The notes under the pieces were generated by a model. It did no database searches and had not been told where the DNA came from. It worked only from the letters and a program-made list of their open reading frames with translations. Position numbers and translations under genes: made by a program. From Pseudoalteromonas sp. 3D05 (GTDB lineage Bacteria; Pseudomonadota; Gammaproteobacteria; Enterobacterales; Alteromonadaceae), in NCBI RefSeq assembly GCF_002723455.1, contig NZ_PDUS01000008.1, positions 93,186 to 157,185 of the forward strand: a stretch of 64,000 nt of DNA, read 5' to 3'. This document shows positions 26,686-35,929 of the stretch, piece by piece (position 1 is the first letter of the stretch; each line of letters opens with the position of its first letter).

Positions 26686-27342
26686 ATGACACACCCAATC
26701 ATTACTGATTTAACAACACGCTATACGGCTAAAAAATACGATAAAACTAAACGTGTATCTGCTGAAGATTTAGCTGTCCTCATTGAAGCTATCCGCCTTT
26801 CTCCTTCATCGATCAACTCTCAACCATGGAAGTTTATTGTAATTGAATCAGATCAAGCAAAAGATCGGATGCACCGAACTTTTGAAAACAAGTTTCAATT
26901 CAATCAACCCCATATTAAAGCGGCTTCGCACACTATTTTATTTGCTTACAACCCAACATATACCCGTGATGATTATGCGCAAGTAATCGATACAGATATA
27001 AAAAGTTGCCGCACTAAAAGTGAAAACCGCGAACAAGCTTTTGGCGCTTACGCGTTTGTAGATTTAAATACTGACGAAGCTGGTAACAATGCCACTTGGA
27101 CCAAAGCACAAACTTATATTGCTTTAGGCAACGCTATGCACGCAGCGGCACGTTTAGGTATTGATTCCACCCCAATGGAAGGTGTTGATGCGCAGCTTAT
27201 CGGTGAAGAATTTAAACAAGAATTGGATGGTTATATTTGTGATGTAGCCTTAGTTATTGGCTACCATGACAGTGAAGAAGACTACAATGCTAAATTGCCT
27301 AAGTCTCGTTTAGCAAAAGAGCATGTTATAACACTATTATAA
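26686..27342 (+). CDS. NfsB-like nitroreductase family protein
   Basis: This 218-aa flavoprotein resembles NfsB-type oxygen-insensitive NAD(P)H nitroreductases (E. coli NfsB has 217 aa). Visible FMN-binding elements are RYTAKKYD near 11-18 and RLSPSSINSQPWKF (about 39-52), which sets the isoalloxazine pocket; IDSTPMEGVD and the C-terminal SRLAKEHV also fit. ATG 26686 has CAGGA upstream; the frame extends to 26605 but that part is promoter region. Likely substrates are quinones, nitroaromatics or flavins. The divergent LysR gene probably controls it. Confidence 0.88.
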   Translation: MTHPIITDLTTRYTAKKYDKTKRVSAEDLAVLIEAIRLSPSSINSQPWKFIVIESDQAKDRMHRTFENKFQFNQPHIKAASHTILFAYNPTYTRDDYAQVIDTDIKSCRTKSENREQAFGAYAFVDLNTDEAGNNATWTKAQTYIALGNAMHAAARLGIDSTPMEGVDAQLIGEEFKQELDGYICDVALVIGYHDSEEDYNAKLPKSRLAKEHVITLL

Positions 27343-27349
27343 ATAGTAA

Positions 27350-27371
27350 AGCCCATGCCTGTGCATGGGCT
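27350..27371 (-). terminator. terminator after S66 peptidase gene
   Basis: AGCCCATGC (27350-27358) pairs with GCATGGGCT (27363-27371). T-rich sequence follows on the minus strand, in the direction of the S66 gene. It may also end the nitroreductase transcript. Confidence 0.7.
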
Positions 27372-27378
27372 ACTCAGT

Positions 27379-28422
27379 CTATTTTAATGAAGTTGTTACA
27401 CTCACTTCACTGGCTAGTCCTTTATTAATTTTCGCTTTTAAAGTACAAAAAGCACCATTAATTAAGCTCATATTGGGTGCAACATGACCAATGTCGGCAT
27501 CAATGATTACGGGGAAAATACATTTACCGAGGGCAAGCTCAATTGCATCATAATAATCAATATCTTGGTAAGGTGATTTTACTAAGGCACTTCGCCCCAA
27601 AACAATACCATTGATGTCTGCAAAAACACCATTGAGCTTCAATGCCATTAAGCTACGCGCTACAGCCGTAGGAGACAGTTCTGCATTTTCGAGATAAAGC
27701 ACCAAACCCTCTTGCGCATAACTTTGTTTAAATGAATGTAAATCAAGGTATCGCGTCGCAAGTAAAACATTGAGACTGTCTAAACAGCCACCAAACAACC
27801 GCCCTGTGAGCTCAATGTCTCTGACATCCTTGTAATTTAAACAACGCCATTGGCTAGGCTGCGTAAGATTAAATAATGCATTAGGCTCTGTTGCATAATT
27901 GATTGTTTTGTCTTGATAATACTCGGCGGGTAGTTGCTCAAACTGCTCACCCTTGTTAAGCGCTAGTACATCAAATACTTGCAAACAATGAGGGTCTGTT
28001 TCATCAGGGTGCTGTTGCATCAAATTTGCAGTGTGTAATGTAGCCCACCCGCACCGCGCTGTTAGTATGCACATAAAAGTGCTGACATCAGAAAAACCAA
28101 CAATCCATTTTGGGCGATAAGATTTAATGGCATCAAAATTAATATACTGCAGGATTTCCATTGCCAACTCGCCCCCCCAAGGTGGCATAACGGCAGCAAT
28201 TGAATCATCCTGTAAAAAACGAGTTAGTTCATCGGCTCTTTCTTTCGCTGACTTTAAATGTCGAAGACACTCTCCTTCAACAACCTGATAACCACGTAAC
28301 TTTAGTCCATGAATAACTGCATCTAAGCGAACATGATAAGGCTTTTCAACACAGCTAGAAAAAGCACATATGGCAATTTTGTCACCTCTATTTAGAGGCG
28401 CTGGGAAAATTATTGACTCCAT
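27379..28422 (-). CDS. S66-family peptidase (LD-carboxypeptidase/MccF-like)
   Basis: This 347-aa cytosolic serine peptidase has the N-terminal GDKIAICAFSS strand, MPPWGGELAMEIL (79-91) and the nucleophile elbow VGFSDVS (108-114, S111). A C-terminal glutamate/histidine region is also present (VLGRSAL; ADIGHVAPNM, with the probable catalytic His). The length and the GGE element fit MccF-like members that cleave microcin C-type peptidyl nucleotides, but LdcA-type peptidoglycan recycling is also possible. The ATG follows AAGGAG. It is monocistronic, with a terminator hairpin directly after the stop. Confidence 0.82.
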   Translation of the reverse strand: MESIIFPAPLNRGDKIAICAFSSCVEKPYHVRLDAVIHGLKLRGYQVVEGECLRHLKSAKERADELTRFLQDDSIAAVMPPWGGELAMEILQYINFDAIKSYRPKWIVGFSDVSTFMCILTARCGWATLHTANLMQQHPDETDPHCLQVFDVLALNKGEQFEQLPAEYYQDKTINYATEPNALFNLTQPSQWRCLNYKDVRDIELTGRLFGGCLDSLNVLLATRYLDLHSFKQSYAQEGLVLYLENAELSPTAVARSLMALKLNGVFADINGIVLGRSALVKSPYQDIDYYDAIELALGKCIFPVIIDADIGHVAPNMSLINGAFCTLKAKINKGLASEVSVTTSLK

Positions 28423-28560
28423 AAATCTCCTTGTACTGACGTTAAATGCAAAAATATCCCATCAAAAATGGGTTCCGTAAGCCCAACGTACCTAAATTTT
28501 TTACAGATGTCGAGTTTTTAACTGTGCTCAGTTAAATCTTCTAATGCAGATTTCAGGCAT

Positions 28561-28592
28561 AAAAAAACCGCTGAATATCAACGGTTTTTTTT
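28561..28592 (-). terminator. greA terminator
   Basis: AAAAACCGCTGA and TCAACGGTTTTT form a stem with one mismatch and A/T runs on both sides, 23 bases past the greA stop. Confidence 0.8.
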
Positions 28593-28614
28593 AAACGCAA
28601 AGTCAGTAAAGTAT

Positions 28615-29091
28615 TTAAACGTACTCAACTTCGATTACTTCGTATTCAACGTCGCCATTTGGCGTTTTGATAATAACAGCATCATCTGCCTGCTTACCAA
28701 TCAAGCCACGAGCAATCGGTGAATTGACCGAAATACGATTGTTTTTAATATCCGCTTCATCATCACCTACAATTTGGTAGGTTACTTCTGCATCTGTTTC
28801 AACATTTACAATTGTCACAGTGGTACCGAAAATAACTTTACCTGTATTTGGTAATTTTGTTACGTCTATAATTTGTACGTTTGAAAGCTTCGCTTCAATT
28901 TCTTGAATACGGCCTTCACAAAAACCCTGTTGCTCACGCGCAGCATGATACTCAGCGTTTTCTTTTAAGTCACCGTGTTCACGCGCATCAGCAATATCAG
29001 CAACGATTTTAGGACGGGTAACTGTTTTTAATTCGTTAAGCTCTTTACGCAGTAACTCTGCGCCACGAACTGTCATCGGAATTGTTTGCAT
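28615..29091 (-). CDS. greA: transcription elongation factor GreA
   Basis: This 158-aa factor rescues backtracked RNA polymerase by stimulating transcript cleavage. It begins [18 protein letters not shown]. The N-terminal coiled coil contains [18 protein letters not shown] with the acidic tip (D and E), and the C-terminal half is the FKBP-like domain. Start 29091 gives exactly the E. coli length; the extra upstream codons are not needed. It lies 51 bases downstream of carB on the same strand and is separated from it by a 9-bp hairpin. The carAB-greA order is common in gammaproteobacteria. Confidence 0.95.
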   Translation of the reverse strand: MQTIPMTVRGAELLRKELNELKTVTRPKIVADIADAREHGDLKENAEYHAAREQQGFCEGRIQEIEAKLSNVQIIDVTKLPNTGKVIFGTTVTIVNVETDAEVTYQIVGDDEADIKNNRISVNSPIARGLIGKQADDAVIIKTPNGDVEYEVIEVEYV

Positions 29092-29108
29092 ACTTTTCTC
29101 ACTTAATC

Positions 29109-29133
29109 CCAAGGCCGCGAATAACGGCCTTGG
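29109..29133 (-). other. 9-bp hairpin between carB and greA
   Basis: CCAAGGCCG (29109-29117) and CGGCCTTGG (29125-29133) are perfect inverted arms with a 7-base loop. There is no T-run, so this may be an RNA processing or stability element, or a weak terminator that lowers read-through into greA. Confidence 0.6.
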
Positions 29134-29142
29134 CACATTTCC

Positions 29143-32100
29143 TTAGTTCAATCGCTGGTGTAGTTCTTGAACTGACGTCACTTTGCTGCGGTCGTCTGCT
29201 TGGTTTGCAGTACAGTTAGCAAATGCCGCATTCAAGGTCGTGGTATAGTTAGTTTTGTGTTGCAATGCACCACGACGTAACACCTTCGAATCTTCGATCG
29301 CTTGGCGACCTTCGGTGGTATTCACGATATAGCTATACTCGCCATTTTTGATTCTATCAAGAATATGCGGGCGACCTTCAAATACTTTGTTTACTCGACG
29401 AACGGTAATTCCAGCGTCTTCAAGGGCTGCAGCTGTGCCACCTGTAGCATCTATTTCAAAACCGAGGTCTGTCATGGTTTTTGCAAGTTCTACAATACGT
29501 GGCTTATCGCTATTACGAACAGATAGTAACGCGCGACCGCCGCGTGGTAAAGTATTGCTTGCACCTAATTGTGCTTTAGCGAATGCTTCGGCGAAAGTAT
29601 CACCAACACCCATTACCTCACCCGTAGAGCGCATTTCTGGGCCACGGATTGGATCAACACCTTGGAACTTAGCAAACGGTAGTACAACTTCTTTTACGCT
29701 GTAATACGGTGGGATAACTTCTTTGGTGATGCCTTGGCTTGCAAGTGATTGACCCGCCATACAACGTGCCGCTACTTTTGCAAGTGCTACACCTGTCGCT
29801 TTAGATACAAATGGTACTGTACGCGCTGCACGTGGGTTTACTTCGATTAAATACACTTTGCCATCTTTAACAGCAAACTGAGTATTCATCAAACCAACTA
29901 CGCCAAGCTCAAGTGCCATATCGGTTACTTGCTTACGCATAACATCTTGTACTTCTTGCGTTAATGAATGCGCAGGTAATGAACAGGCAGAGTCACCTGA
30001 GTGAACACCTGCTTGTTCAATATGCTCCATGATGCCGCCGATGATAACTTGTTCGCCGTCGCAAATTGCGTCAACGTCAACTTCAATCGCGTTATCTAAG
30101 AAACGGTCAAGTAGGACTGGTGCTTCGTTTGACGCAGATACGGCTTCAGTCATGTAACGACGTAAGTCTTGCTCGTCATACACGATTTCCATCGCGCGAC
30201 CACCTAGTACGTACGAAGGACGTACAACCAGTGGGAAGCCAATTTCAGCTGATTTAGCAATCGCTTCTTCTGTTGAAGTCACGGTTGCGTTTTCTGGCTG
30301 TAATAGGTCTAAACGTTCAACTAACTGCTGGAAACGCTCACGGTCTTCAGCGCGGTCAATTGCATCCGGTGAAGTACCAATCACTGGCACGCCATTAGCT
30401 TCAAGCTCACGAGCAAGTTTTAGTGGTGTTTGACCACCGTATTGCACGATAACGCCTTTTGGCTTTTCAACACGGACGATTTCTAGTACATCTTCAAGCG
30501 TAATTGGCTCAAAGAACAAGCGATCAGATGTGTCATAGTCAGTTGAAACCGTTTCAGGGTTACAGTTAACCATGATTGTTTCATAACCGTCATCACGAAG
30601 CGCAAGCGCTGCGTGTACACAACAGTAATCAAACTCAATACCTTGACCGATACGGTTAGGACCACCACCGATAACCATGATTTTATCGCGGTCAGATGGG
30701 TTCGCTTCACACTCTTCATCGTATGATGAATACATGTAAGCAGTATCAGAGCTAAATTCAGCTGCACAGGTATCTACGCGCTTATAAACTGGCACGATGT
30801 TTAATTGATGACGCTTTTTACGAATTTCAGCTTCAGATACACCGGCAATTTCAGCGATACGTGGGTCTGCAAAACCTTTACGCTTTAATTTACGTAGGAA
30901 GTCAGCATTTAAGCCTGCCATGCCTACTTCTGAAATTTTTGCTTCGTCTTTTAAGATATCTTCAATCTGTACTAAATACCAAGGGTCAATCTTAGTCAGT
31001 TCAAATACATCATCAACACTCATACCGTGACGCATTGCATCAGCAATGTACCAAATGCGCTCTGCACCCGGCTCGCGTAATTCACGAATGATTTTTTCTT
31101 TCGCTTTCGGGTCATCAAGTGCCACTATCGGGTTAAAGCCCGTTGCGCCAACTTCAAGACCACGTAATGCTTTATGTAATGACTCTTGTTGGTTACGACC
31201 AATCGCCATTACTTCGCCCACTGACTTCATTTGCGTTGTTAGACGGTCGTTTGCACCGGCAAATTTTTCAAAGTTAAAGCGAGGAATTTTTGTTACAACG
31301 TAATCGATTGACGGCTCAAACGATGCTGGAGTTTTACCGCCAGTGATATCGTTTTGAAGTTCATCAAGGGTGTAACCTACTGCTAGCTTTGCTGCGATTT
31401 TAGCAATTGGGAAACCCGTTGCTTTAGAAGCAAGCGCCGATGAACGTGATACACGAGGGTTCATCTCAATGATAACCATACGGCCATCAACAGGATTAAC
31501 ACCAAACTGTACGTTAGAACCACCGGTTTCAACACCAATCTCACGTAGTACTGCCATAGAGGCATTACGCATGATTTGGTATTCTTTGTCGGTTAATGTT
31601 TGTGCTGGTGCAACGGTGATTGAGTCGCCTGTGTGCACACCCATTGGGTCAAAGTTTTCAATAGAACAAACGATAATGCAGTTGTCTTTTTTGTCGCGAA
31701 CAACTTCCATTTCGTATTCTTTCCAACCGATTAATGATTCATCAATCAATAATTCACTGGTTGGTGAAAGGTCTAAGCCACGCTCACAGATTTCTTCAAA
31801 TTCTTCCATGTTGTAAGCCACACCGCCACCGGTGCCGCCCATCGTGAAAGAAGGACGAATGATACATGGTAGGCCAATGCGCGTCATAGTGTCGCGAGCT
31901 TCATCCATTGAGTGAGCAATTTCAGCACGTGGACATTCTAAGCCGATGTTTTTCATTGCAACATCGAAACGCTCACGGTTTTCTGCTTTATCGATTGCAT
32001 CAGCCGTTGCGCCAATTAGCTCAACGCCGTGCTTAGCCAGTACACCATGCTTATCTAAGTCTAGCGCACAGTTTAATGCAGTTTGACCACCCATAGTTGG

Positions 32101-32361
32101 AAGGACTGCATCAGGCTTTTCTTTTTCAATAATTTTTTCAACAACTTCCCAATGAATTGGTTCGATGTACGTCGCATCAGCCATTTCAGGGTCAGTCATA
32201 ATTGTTGCAGGGTTAGAGTTAACTAAGATAACTCGATAACCTTCTTCTCTAAGTGCTTTACACGCTTGAGCACCAGAGTAGTCAAATTCACAGGCCTGGC
32301 CGATTACGATCGGGCCAGCGCCTAAAATAAGAATGCTTTTTAAATCGGTACGTTTTGGCAT
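29143..32361 (-). CDS. carB: carbamoyl-phosphate synthase large subunit
   Basis: This 1072-aa subunit makes carbamoyl phosphate from bicarbonate, ammonia from CarA, and two ATP. It supplies arginine and pyrimidine synthesis. The two homologous ATP-grasp halves are clear: [20 protein letters not shown] (10-29) and [20 protein letters not shown] near 560. [20 protein letters not shown] and the C-terminal allosteric MGS-like domain (about 940-1072) are also present. Length matches E. coli (1073 aa). The ATG follows GGAG and lies 16 bases after the carA stop. Confidence 0.97.
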   Translation of the reverse strand: MPKRTDLKSILILGAGPIVIGQACEFDYSGAQACKALREEGYRVILVNSNPATIMTDPEMADATYIEPIHWEVVEKIIEKEKPDAVLPTMGGQTALNCALDLDKHGVLAKHGVELIGATADAIDKAENRERFDVAMKNIGLECPRAEIAHSMDEARDTMTRIGLPCIIRPSFTMGGTGGGVAYNMEEFEEICERGLDLSPTSELLIDESLIGWKEYEMEVVRDKKDNCIIVCSIENFDPMGVHTGDSITVAPAQTLTDKEYQIMRNASMAVLREIGVETGGSNVQFGVNPVDGRMVIIEMNPRVSRSSALASKATGFPIAKIAAKLAVGYTLDELQNDITGGKTPASFEPSIDYVVTKIPRFNFEKFAGANDRLTTQMKSVGEVMAIGRNQQESLHKALRGLEVGATGFNPIVALDDPKAKEKIIRELREPGAERIWYIADAMRHGMSVDDVFELTKIDPWYLVQIEDILKDEAKISEVGMAGLNADFLRKLKRKGFADPRIAEIAGVSEAEIRKKRHQLNIVPVYKRVDTCAAEFSSDTAYMYSSYDEECEANPSDRDKIMVIGGGPNRIGQGIEFDYCCVHAALALRDDGYETIMVNCNPETVSTDYDTSDRLFFEPITLEDVLEIVRVEKPKGVIVQYGGQTPLKLARELEANGVPVIGTSPDAIDRAEDRERFQQLVERLDLLQPENATVTSTEEAIAKSAEIGFPLVVRPSYVLGGRAMEIVYDEQDLRRYMTEAVSASNEAPVLLDRFLDNAIEVDVDAICDGEQVIIGGIMEHIEQAGVHSGDSACSLPAHSLTQEVQDVMRKQVTDMALELGVVGLMNTQFAVKDGKVYLIEVNPRAARTVPFVSKATGVALAKVAARCMAGQSLASQGITKEVIPPYYSVKEVVLPFAKFQGVDPIRGPEMRSTGEVMGVGDTFAEAFAKAQLGASNTLPRGGRALLSVRNSDKPRIVELAKTMTDLGFEIDATGGTAAALEDAGITVRRVNKVFEGRPHILDRIKNGEYSYIVNTTEGRQAIEDSKVLRRGALQHKTNYTTTLNAAFANCTANQADDRSKVTSVQELHQRLN

Positions 32362-32377
32362 TATTACTCCAGTCTAA

Positions 32378-33514
32378 TTAGTTGTTACGCGCTTGCATCA
32401 GGTCGATGAAGTGGTCAAATAATGGGGCTGCATCATGCGGGCCTGGGCTTGCTTCTGGGTGACCCTGAAAGCTAAACGCTGGCTTATCTGTGCGATGAAT
32501 ACCTTGCAATGTACCGTCGAATAATGATTTGTGCGTTGCACGAAGGTTAGCTGGTAAGCTTGCTTCGTCAGCAGCAAAACCGTGGTTTTGCGCCGTGATC
32601 ATCACAACATCTCGGTCTAAGTCTTTCACAGGGTGGTTACCGCCGTGATGACCAAATTTCATTTTTGCGGTTTTTGCACCCGATGCTAATGCTAATAATT
32701 GGTGCCCTAAACAAATACCAAAAATTGGCGTTTCTGTTTCTAAAAACGCTTTAATTGCATCAATTGCGTAGGTACATGGTTCTGGATCACCTGGACCATT
32801 TGATAAAAAGATACCATCTGGGTTTAGTGCTAACACGTCCGCTGCTGAGGTTTGTGCAGGTACAACGGTTAGTTTACAACCACGGTCTACTAGCATACGT
32901 AAGATATTACGCTTTACACCGAAATCGTAGGCTACAACGTGAAACTTTTCATCAGCCGCGTCTAAGGTTTTAAACCCTTCGCCTAATGTCCAGCTTGATT
33001 CACGCCACTCAAAATTTTCCTTGGTTGAGACTACTTTTGCTAAATCCATGCCTTTTAAGCCAGGGAAGGCTTGCGCAGCTGCGAGCGCTTTGCTTTCATC
33101 GATATCATCACCTGCAATAATACAGCCGTTTTGAGCACCTTTGTCGCGCAAAATACGAGTCAACTTACGAGTGTCGATATCTGCAATACCTAAGATATTG
33201 CGTTGTTTTAAGTAATCATCTAACGATTGCTCGTTACGGAAATTACTTGCTAGCAGTGGCAAATCACGGATCACTAGGCCTTTCGCCCAAATGTGACCCG
33301 CTTCTTCGTCTTCGCTGTTAGTACCCGTATTACCGATATGTGGGTACGTCAAAGTTACGATTTGTTCCGCGTATGAAGGGTCAGTCAGGATTTCCTGATA
33401 ACCAGTCATAGACGTATTGAATACTACTTCGCCGACTGACATGCCGTCAGCGCCGATTGCAGTACCGCGAAACACTGTGCCGTCTTCTAGAACTAACAGA
33501 GCGGATTTAGTCAA
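32378..33514 (-). CDS. carA: carbamoyl-phosphate synthase small subunit
   Basis: This 378-aa glutaminase subunit hydrolyses glutamine and channels ammonia to CarB. The class I amidotransferase triad is visible: [10 protein letters not shown] carries the nucleophilic cysteine, and [11 protein letters not shown] carries His and Glu. The N-terminal domain begins [14 protein letters not shown]. The start codon is TTG with AGGAGG five bases upstream, a strong ribosome binding site that makes up for the weak codon. A terminator-like hairpin just upstream suggests attenuation. Confidence 0.97.
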   Translation of the reverse strand: MTKSALLVLEDGTVFRGTAIGADGMSVGEVVFNTSMTGYQEILTDPSYAEQIVTLTYPHIGNTGTNSEDEEAGHIWAKGLVIRDLPLLASNFRNEQSLDDYLKQRNILGIADIDTRKLTRILRDKGAQNGCIIAGDDIDESKALAAAQAFPGLKGMDLAKVVSTKENFEWRESSWTLGEGFKTLDAADEKFHVVAYDFGVKRNILRMLVDRGCKLTVVPAQTSAADVLALNPDGIFLSNGPGDPEPCTYAIDAIKAFLETETPIFGICLGHQLLALASGAKTAKMKFGHHGGNHPVKDLDRDVVMITAQNHGFAADEASLPANLRATHKSLFDGTLQGIHRTDKPAFSFQGHPEASPGPHDAAPLFDHFIDLMQARNN

Positions 33515-33534
33515 GTTAACCTCCTAACAGTAAA

Positions 33535-33570
33535 AAACGGGCGTAAAGTCATTTGCTTTACTACCCGTTT
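33535..33570 (-). promoter_or_regulatory. terminator-like hairpin in the carA leader (candidate attenuator)
   Basis: On the minus strand AAACGGG ... CCCGTTT plus an inner GTAAAG/CTTTAC helix form a hairpin followed by a run of six Ts, ending about 18 bases before the carA start codon. A promoter-like pair (TTAGAC at 33642-33647 and TATAGA at 33620-33625, 16 apart) would give a ~75-base leader. The hairpin could equally end an unseen upstream RNA, but its place inside the leader suggests attenuation. Confidence 0.5.
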
Positions 33571-33721
33571 ATAGCGATTGGAAACACGCAATTATGAATT
33601 TTTGGCAAATTGGAGCTATTCTATAGTAATTTACGCTTTAGGTCTAACGGTAATTCATTAAATAGCAAAAATAAGCGCTATTAGCTGGAAAACACGTCAA
33701 ACCGCCAAAAATGCACCTTAA

Positions 33722-34522
33722 CTACTTCAAGTCAAGCACATCTTGCATATCATAAAGTCCAGCTGGTTTGTTTTTCAACCAGCCTGCAGCTCTTACAGCA
33801 CCTAATGCAAAGGTCATTCGAGAACTTGCTTTGTGAGTTAATTCAAGCCTTTCGCCAGAAGTTGCGAAATATGCGGTGTGTTCACCAACTATGTCGCCAC
33901 CTCTAAGCACTGAATAGCCGATTTCTTTTTGTGATTTGGCTTGCTCAACTTGACTTCGATCGTACACCGCAACGTCATCATGATCCCACCCTTTCGCCTG
34001 GGCAATTGCTTCTCCAATGGCTAACGCAGTGCCCGATGGGGCATCGATTTTATGGCGGTGATGCGCTTCAAATATTTCAATGTCTAAATCGTCACCAAAT
34101 TTAGTGGCGGCAGTTTGTACTAAGTTAAGCAGTAAATTAACCCCAACGCTATAATTACGCGCAAAAACTATCGGGATATGTTTTGCTGCATCGGCTAATT
34201 CTTGCATATCTTCACCATTGAGGCCGGTTGTACCAATAACCATTGGGATTTTATTTTTCAATGCTAAAGCTAAGTGGTTTTTCATACCCGCAGGCAACGT
34301 GAAGTCAATCGCTACCTCAACATGAGCAAAACCTGAATCTTCTTGTGTAAAAATGATATTTGAATCAACACAATTAACGACACTTTTAACGTGCGTACCT
34401 ATCAAATCATTTCCTTCACGCACGTAGGCAGCCACTAACTCGTTACCCGCTGAAGCATTGGCTGCTTCACATAATACTTTACCCATTCGGCCATTCGCGC
34501 CGAAAACAGCAATTTTTGTCAT
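33722..34522 (-). CDS. dapB: 4-hydroxy-tetrahydrodipicolinate reductase
   Basis: This 266-aa enzyme carries out the NAD(P)H-dependent step of the lysine/diaminopimelate pathway. The Rossmann motif VFGANGRMG (6-14) is at the N-terminus. EAHHRHKIDAPSGTA (about 156-170) is the DapB signature with the catalytic His and Lys. Length matches E. coli (273 aa). The ATG follows GAGGA. It precedes carA on the same strand with 207 bases between, so it probably has a separate transcript. With lysC it provides the lysine branch in this window. Confidence 0.96.
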   Translation of the reverse strand: MTKIAVFGANGRMGKVLCEAANASAGNELVAAYVREGNDLIGTHVKSVVNCVDSNIIFTQEDSGFAHVEVAIDFTLPAGMKNHLALALKNKIPMVIGTTGLNGEDMQELADAAKHIPIVFARNYSVGVNLLLNLVQTAATKFGDDLDIEIFEAHHRHKIDAPSGTALAIGEAIAQAKGWDHDDVAVYDRSQVEQAKSQKEIGYSVLRGGDIVGEHTAYFATSGERLELTHKASSRMTFALGAVRAAGWLKNKPAGLYDMQDVLDLK

Positions 34523-34548
34523 AGTGAATCCTCATTCAAATTTTTATT

Positions 34549-34641
34549 GTTATACCGCATCCATCGTGATGTCGACTTTCGTGGCATCATAAGCACTGCA
34601 TTGGATAAATCGCTTTTAATCCCAACGACACTCGTGTCTTA
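34549..34641. repeat. degenerate copy of the 45.7-kb MITE-like element
   Basis: Bases 34606-34640 match 45928-45962 at 30 of 35 positions (core TTTTAAT-CCCAACGAC-CTCG). A TATACCGC motif at its left also occurs inside the larger element. It lies in the gap between dapB and the MFS gene and seems to be an eroded fragment. Limits are approximate. Confidence 0.5.
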
Positions 34642-34693
34642 TGTGAATTTTGGCATATTACTACAAATACCATTGAACAATCATTACCACTTT

Positions 34694-35839
34694 TTAAATA
34701 GAGCTCGCTCGCGTTGAATGAACATGAGCGATAAATCGATACAAAATAAAACTAAATGCTGCCGTTAATGCAGCGCTGACTAAACCATAAGGCATGCTCA
34801 ACGATAAGTTGACACATAAAGCGCCAACGGCATAACCTAAGGTATGAAGTGTCGCTATATAGTTTGTGAACTGCTTCCCTGCCTTTGAAACAATGATATT
34901 GGTATAAGCTAGCGTTGCACTATTGAGTGCAACGAATGTAAATGCAATAAACACACAAAGCGCCATAATAGAACTCATTAGTGAACTAATCAAAGCCATT
35001 AAAAAAGCAGCCCCGACACTTAAAACAAGCAAGGATTCTGAATCAATCTTTTGTTTTTTAATAAAATATAATTGAAAAAATGTACTCAGCCCCGCTGTTA
35101 ATGCGAGATTTACTGCCACCCACTGACTGACTGCAACGCTATTAGCTGTGAGGGTTTTAGACAGTACTTGCACAAGACTGAATTGCCCATAACAAAGACT
35201 AAATGAACATATAAATGCAACGGCCAGCAGCCCCCACTGTTGATTGGGCTTTGCTGGTTCATGAGCTTTTATATCACAATGAGGTATTACCGGTGTTGCC
35301 AATAATACGAACACACCCAATATGATCGGCAGTGCAAATACCCATATTGGCGAAACAAGTAATAAACCTAAACATACTATGGGTGTGAGGCACCTCGCTA
35401 AAGTGCCACCTAAACTGACCTTTGCTAAAGCACCAATACTATTTTTTGAAAAAATCTGCAAAGCACTAATTTGCAATTGAGGCACAACCCCACTGCTGAA
35501 TATCCCGTGCATAATGCGACTCAAAATAAACAGGGTTAACATTAATTCGACTGAATAATTTGTTTGTACTAACCACACACACATCAGGAGTAAATTGCTG
35601 AGAATAAATCCTGCAGATGACACTTTTATAACAAAGCTACAGCCTTTATTAGCGACCACTTTAGCCCAAAAAACACTTGAAAATAAAAATAGAAATGAAC
35701 CAGCAGCCTGCCAATTAACAAGCGCCTCATAGGGAGTTTGCATTACATCAGCTAAAAGCGGCAACACGACTAACGCAATCTGTTGGCTCACACCTAACAA
35801 TCCACCACCGACCACCAACCAAATAACGCGATTTTTCAT
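34694..35839 (-). CDS. MFS transporter, probable siderophore exporter
   Basis: This 381-aa protein has about 11-12 TM helices and no soluble domain. Its length is typical of small MFS exporters. It reads away from the siderophore biosynthesis operon and shares its 90-base promoter region containing the Fur-like site, so it should be induced by iron starvation. Export of the hydroxamate is the most likely role. The family call rests on overall topology and context; the usual MFS loop motif is weak. Confidence 0.75.
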   Translation of the reverse strand: MKNRVIWLVVGGGLLGVSQQIALVVLPLLADVMQTPYEALVNWQAAGSFLFLFSSVFWAKVVANKGCSFVIKVSSAGFILSNLLLMCVWLVQTNYSVELMLTLFILSRIMHGIFSSGVVPQLQISALQIFSKNSIGALAKVSLGGTLARCLTPIVCLGLLLVSPIWVFALPIILGVFVLLATPVIPHCDIKAHEPAKPNQQWGLLAVAFICSFSLCYGQFSLVQVLSKTLTANSVAVSQWVAVNLALTAGLSTFFQLYFIKKQKIDSESLLVLSVGAAFLMALISSLMSSIMALCVFIAFTFVALNSATLAYTNIIVSKAGKQFTNYIATLHTLGYAVGALCVNLSLSMPYGLVSAALTAAFSFILYRFIAHVHSTRASSI

Positions 35840-35867
35840 AAGTTCTCAAAAAAGGGTCAAATTTTCA

Positions 35868-35895
35868 TTGACACAGTAATGCAAACCCTTATCAT
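35868..35895 (+). promoter_or_regulatory. siderophore operon promoter with Fur-like box
   Basis: TTGACA (35868-35873) and TATCAT (35890-35895) are spaced by 16 bases. TGCAAACCCTTATCA (35880-35894) matches the Fur 7-1-7 inverted repeat at 10 of 14 positions and covers the -10 box, so iron-loaded Fur would block transcription. The divergent exporter may share it. Confidence 0.55.
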
Positions 35896-35929
35896 TCGCA
35901 ATAACTTTATTGTTCTAAGGATTCAGACA

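Noticed and set aside
29302-31816. Several open frames opposite carB
   Set aside because: They mirror the codon structure of carB, have no ribosome binding sites and no protein family features.
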